64,000 nucleotides of DNA from Oryzias latipes (Eukaryota; Chordata; Actinopteri; Beloniformes; Adrianichthyidae): positions 20,032,855-20,096,854 of the forward strand of contig NC_019879.2 of assembly GCF_002234675.1 (NCBI RefSeq), written 5' to 3'. Position 1 is the first letter of the stretch. Each line of letters opens with the position of its first letter. Under the pieces are notes generated by a model. That model did no database searches. It was not told the DNA's origin and was given only the letters and a program-made list of their open reading frames with translations. Shown in pieces: positions 62,762-64,000 of this stretch. The position numbers were made by a program, and so were the translations under genes.

Positions 62762-64000
62762 CTTGTTGAATTTGGTCACTCGTCTTTTGAGGCCTACTGC
62801 TCTGAACAGCGGATGTCGTTTGGAGATGTGCACACTTGCGTGCAAATGTTTTCAATTGTGAGGAATTGTATAATTCAATTTGCCTTCTAGACAAAGTGTA
62901 GATTACTTCTTTTAAGAAGACTTTCACGGTAAAGATAAGTGTTAAAAAAATTTCAAATTTTTGCTGTTCTGATGACTTTGTTTCATATTGAGTGTTTTAT
63001 AAATGTTGTTGCTCTGGTGTGAGTCAAGCTTCTGATGTACAGTGTGGGTTTGAAGTGCCTGTTGTGGACTTTTGACATTTAAATTCTACCTCTGTGCAAA
63101 AATGAAAATATTCATAAAGATCTTCAAGGTCCCGTTTGTAGAGATGGGCTGCTTCAGAAGATCTGATGTCACCTTTATAGCCAAACATGGGACTCCAGTT
63201 TTCAATGCTAAGGAGACGAGCTTGTGAGCTGGAAAAGTTCTGCTCTGGAGCAGTTGGAAGGACACGAGGAGAAGATCAAGGGTTTTTACCCGGCATCCAC
63301 ACTCCTCACGTTATAATCCAGTCCAGCAGCTGCTGCATGAGTGCGAGTAACCAGAGATCACAGCAAATCCACTTCCCAATCCTGAGAAAGTGACTGATCC
63401 GCCATCAGCAGACGGGAGAGGACCCCCCCCCCCCCCCCCCCAATAAAAGCCATAGAGACGTTTGTCACTTATTTCGGTTTTAATATACTAGATAGAAAAC
63501 AACCTGGAGGTGATTTTCCTGGTTTGATCATCAGATTTTTGTGTATATTTATACATCCTTTTGTGGGAGGAGCTACATGGAGGTGATTGGAGTAAAGGCA
63601 ATCTACTGAATGTAAAGTTTAGTCAGAAAAGGTGACCTTTGAGGCATAAAAATGTCTTTCTTTTTGTCTTGTAATCCAAATCTTTGTTCTGTAGAATGTC
63701 ATTCTGTGAGTGAAATTCTACATTCTTTTTTAATCCTGTGGACTAAACTGTTGTTCAGCTACAAAAACAGGATAATATTAAGTACCGACTGGAGGGGGAG
63801 GAAGAAATTACATTTTGTGTATGATGTTTTTGTTGGCTAATATTTCAATGTCATCACAAAGTTGTAAGATGCTGTGACAACAAAATCTGCAGTGAAGACA
63901 TGGCTCACTGCTGATTCAGCACCTCTATTTTTTTTAAAGGTTTTTGAGAAAATAAAACACCCCAACAGCTTGTTTTGTTTTTCAAATGTTCTTTATTGCT
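62762..64000 (+). other. TMEM41A 3' UTR and downstream flank
   Basis: No further coding exon recognised. Contains a C19 homopolymer (63423-63441), plus-strand AATAAA at 63442 and 63951, and a minus-strand AATAAA at 63997-63992 near the window edge. Confidence 0.5.
63442..63447 (+). terminator. Candidate TMEM41A poly(A) signal
   Basis: AATAAA about 680 nt after the TMEM41A stop, directly following a C19 homopolymer (63423-63441). It is the first canonical plus-strand hexamer that I see after the stop. A second one lies at 63951-63956, followed by a GT-rich stretch. Confidence 0.35.

Overview
The window is vertebrate nuclear DNA, almost certainly from a teleost fish. It holds three intron-split protein genes with GT/AG splice sites, a high density of fish-type transposable elements, long microsatellites and large gene-poor stretches. 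Several interspersed repeats resemble ones I associate with medaka (Oryzias), so Oryzias or a close relative is my best guess at genus level. That guess rests on memory of repeats, not on a search. There is no prokaryotic operon, phage or CRISPR system.

Layout. Positions 1 to 34,184 contain no host gene I can support. This part holds remnants of interspersed repeats. The densest block is 7,180 to 13,965, where several elements are nested or abutted: a possible LTR piece, a GC-rich retroposon-like block ending in poly(T), a gypsy-type LTR with a minisatellite-like coding tail on the minus strand, and a decayed LINE that is itself interrupted by a 222-bp MITE. Positions 34,185 to 47,173 are the C3orf70 homologue (minus strand, two coding exons, 12.1-kb intron). 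Positions 48,729 to 56,404 are EHHADH, the peroxisomal bifunctional enzyme (minus strand, seven coding exons, 717 aa). Positions 56,845 to 62,761 are TMEM41A (plus strand, five coding exons, 278 aa). The last 1.2 kb is 3' flank, with possible poly(A) signals on both strands at the very end.

Gene relationships. EHHADH and TMEM41A are head to head with only 440 bp between their start codons, so they probably share a bidirectional promoter. C3orf70, EHHADH and TMEM41A are also neighbours in human 3q27, but there MAP3K13 lies between EHHADH and TMEM41A and, as I recall, TMEM41A points the other way. The fish locus has therefore been rearranged. The three genes have no known shared pathway; this is conserved synteny, not a functional cluster.

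Most unusual signals: (1) a dispersed ~600-bp terminal-inverted-repeat family with five copies here, three of which carry the same short peptide-coding frame; (2) a retroelement tail built of five different tandem-repeat unit sizes, all multiples of three; (3) a 255-base run with no T; (4) a MITE with a duplicated body and CTCF-like motifs in a TMEM41A intron; (5) a non-canonical SQL C-terminus on EHHADH.
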